Source: Flavobacterium sp.
GTDB taxonomy: Bacteria > Bacteroidota > Bacteroidia > Flavobacteriales > Flavobacteriaceae
Length of the DNA stretch: 6,541 nt
Reading direction: 5' to 3'
Assembly: GCA_019105125.1 (NCBI GenBank)
Contig: JAHRWO010000320.1
Coordinates: 1 to 6,541 of the forward strand
In this document: piece by piece, positions 6,078 through 6,541 of the stretch
How the letters are laid out: each line of letters opens with the position of its first letter
How positions within the stretch are numbered: the first letter of the stretch is position 1
Notes under the pieces: generated by a model
The model's database searches: none
Told to the model about the DNA's origin: nothing
Seen by the model: only the letters and a program-made list of their open reading frames with translations
Position numbers and translations under genes: made by a program

Positions 6078-6181
6078 TTTAAAACGTTTTTGTACTTTAA
6101 CTACTAAAACCTACTTTTAGTATATAGATGGGTAAAAATACGTTTCTTTTTTTGATGTGAAAAAAAATACAAACATTTTTA
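6078..6181. other. A/T-rich gap between the ACT-domain gene and sprE, no clear signal
   Basis: This 104-base stretch carries no open frame. On the minus strand it has an A/T-only hairpin (AAAAAT and ATTTTT around a short loop) running into a T-rich tract just after the ACT gene stop, and a small CTAAAA/TTTTAG stem nearer sprE. Neither has the GC base expected of a convincing terminator. The best -7 candidate is TAGGTTTT, one base off TAnnTTTG, without a good TTG at the right distance. Whether sprE has its own promoter here is unresolved. Confidence 0.4.
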
Positions 6182-6541
6182 TTAATCAAAAACGTTTTTG
6201 AGGTCTTTAATTACTTTAAAAGCAATATCGATTTGTTCGTCACTTACAATAATTGTGAATTCATTTGTAGTTGAAATTACTTCATGAATGATAATACCTT
6301 CCCAAGCCAATCTTTGAAAAATATAGTAATAAACCCCTGGAGTTGAAATGTTTTCCTGTGGTAATTTAACCGTTATAGAAGATAAATTTTCAATTTTGTG
6401 AGTTAACTTCTCGTTTTTGAAAATAGCTTCCACCATTGGTTCAATCGAAGTACTCGTAACGATATTAGTTTCATTAACACCACGAGACGAAGTGTAAAAA
6501 ATATCTTGTTGCTTATTAATTTCAGAAATTAATTTGGCTTG
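6182..6541 (-). CDS. C-terminal end of an ACT-domain protein (aspartate-kinase-like), cut by window edge
   Basis: The frame is open from the window edge through 119 codons to TAA at 6182-6184. The apparent Met at 6434-6436 is internal, because conserved-looking coding continues above it (for example YTSSRGVNETNIVTS). The last 65 or so residues form an ACT-type regulatory fold: a strand at SSITVKLP, then GVYYYIFQRLAWEGIIIHEV (strand-helix-strand, including the helix and following strand typical of aspartokinase ACT domains), TTNEFTIIVSDEQ and a final amphipathic helix. The preceding part could be a second ACT unit, as in aspartate kinase, where tandem ACT domains bind amino-acid effectors. I cannot tell whether the whole protein has a kinase domain or is a stand-alone ACT protein, so no symbol is given. 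It runs in the same direction as sprE, 104 bases upstream of it. Confidence 0.8.
   Translation of the reverse strand, partial: QAKLISEINKQQDIFYTSSRGVNETNIVTSTSIEPMVEAIFKNEKLTHKIENLSSITVKLPQENISTPGVYYYIFQRLAWEGIIIHEVISTTNEFTIIVSDEQIDIAFKVIKDLKNVFD

Noticed and set aside
6150..6195. Terminator after the ACT-domain gene
   Set aside because: The only hairpin is A/T-only with a weak stem. The T-rich tract is consistent with termination but is common in this DNA.
6081..6200. Repeated AAAACGTTTTTG (near 6081-6092 and 6189-6200) as an operator pair
   Set aside because: One copy lies in the coding end of the ACT gene (codons for Lys-Asn-Val-Phe), and such short AT-rich palindromes are expected by chance.

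Overview
The window is low-GC and reads as a chromosome of a gliding-type member of the Flavobacteriaceae, most likely Flavobacterium or a close relative. The evidence is an SprE/PorW lipoprotein of the type IX secretion system, a flavobacterial ATP synthase a subunit with an N-terminal signal peptide, a promoter matching the Bacteroidota consensus (TTG, then TAnnTTTG), A/T-rich leaders without Shine-Dalgarno sequences, and heavy use of AT-rich codons. No mobile element, CRISPR array, tRNA or rRNA is visible.

Every gene I can support lies on the minus strand, so transcription runs from high to low coordinates. In that order the genes are: the 3' end of an ACT-domain protein (6541-6182, entering from the edge); a 104-base gap; sprE (6077-3447, TTG start); a bactofilin (3426-3073); atpZ (3038-2817); a four-helix membrane protein in the AtpI position (2813-2442); a 109-base gap holding a strong promoter candidate; atpB (2332-1175); atpE (1136-942); a stable hairpin; atpF (852-352); and the 5' part of atpH (347-1, leaving at the edge).

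atpB, atpE and atpF encode the a, c and b subunits of the proton-conducting Fo sector, and atpH encodes the stalk subunit delta. The small proteins in front of atpB are the usual AtpZ/AtpI-type accessories of F-type ATPase operons. The c subunit keeps its proton-carrying Glu and lacks the Na+-binding side chains. The a subunit keeps the essential Arg, and its two half-channel residues are swapped relative to E. coli. SprE belongs to the T9SS and gliding apparatus, which is also powered by the proton-motive force. The bactofilin between them is a cytoskeletal polymer protein.

I see no previously undescribed system; this is conserved core genome. The points most worth a second look are the promoter that overlaps and rules out a longer atpB start, the atpE-atpF hairpin whose T-tract faces against the operon, the His-rich additions to AtpB, the TTG start of sprE, and the close linkage of a T9SS component, a bactofilin and the ATP synthase genes.
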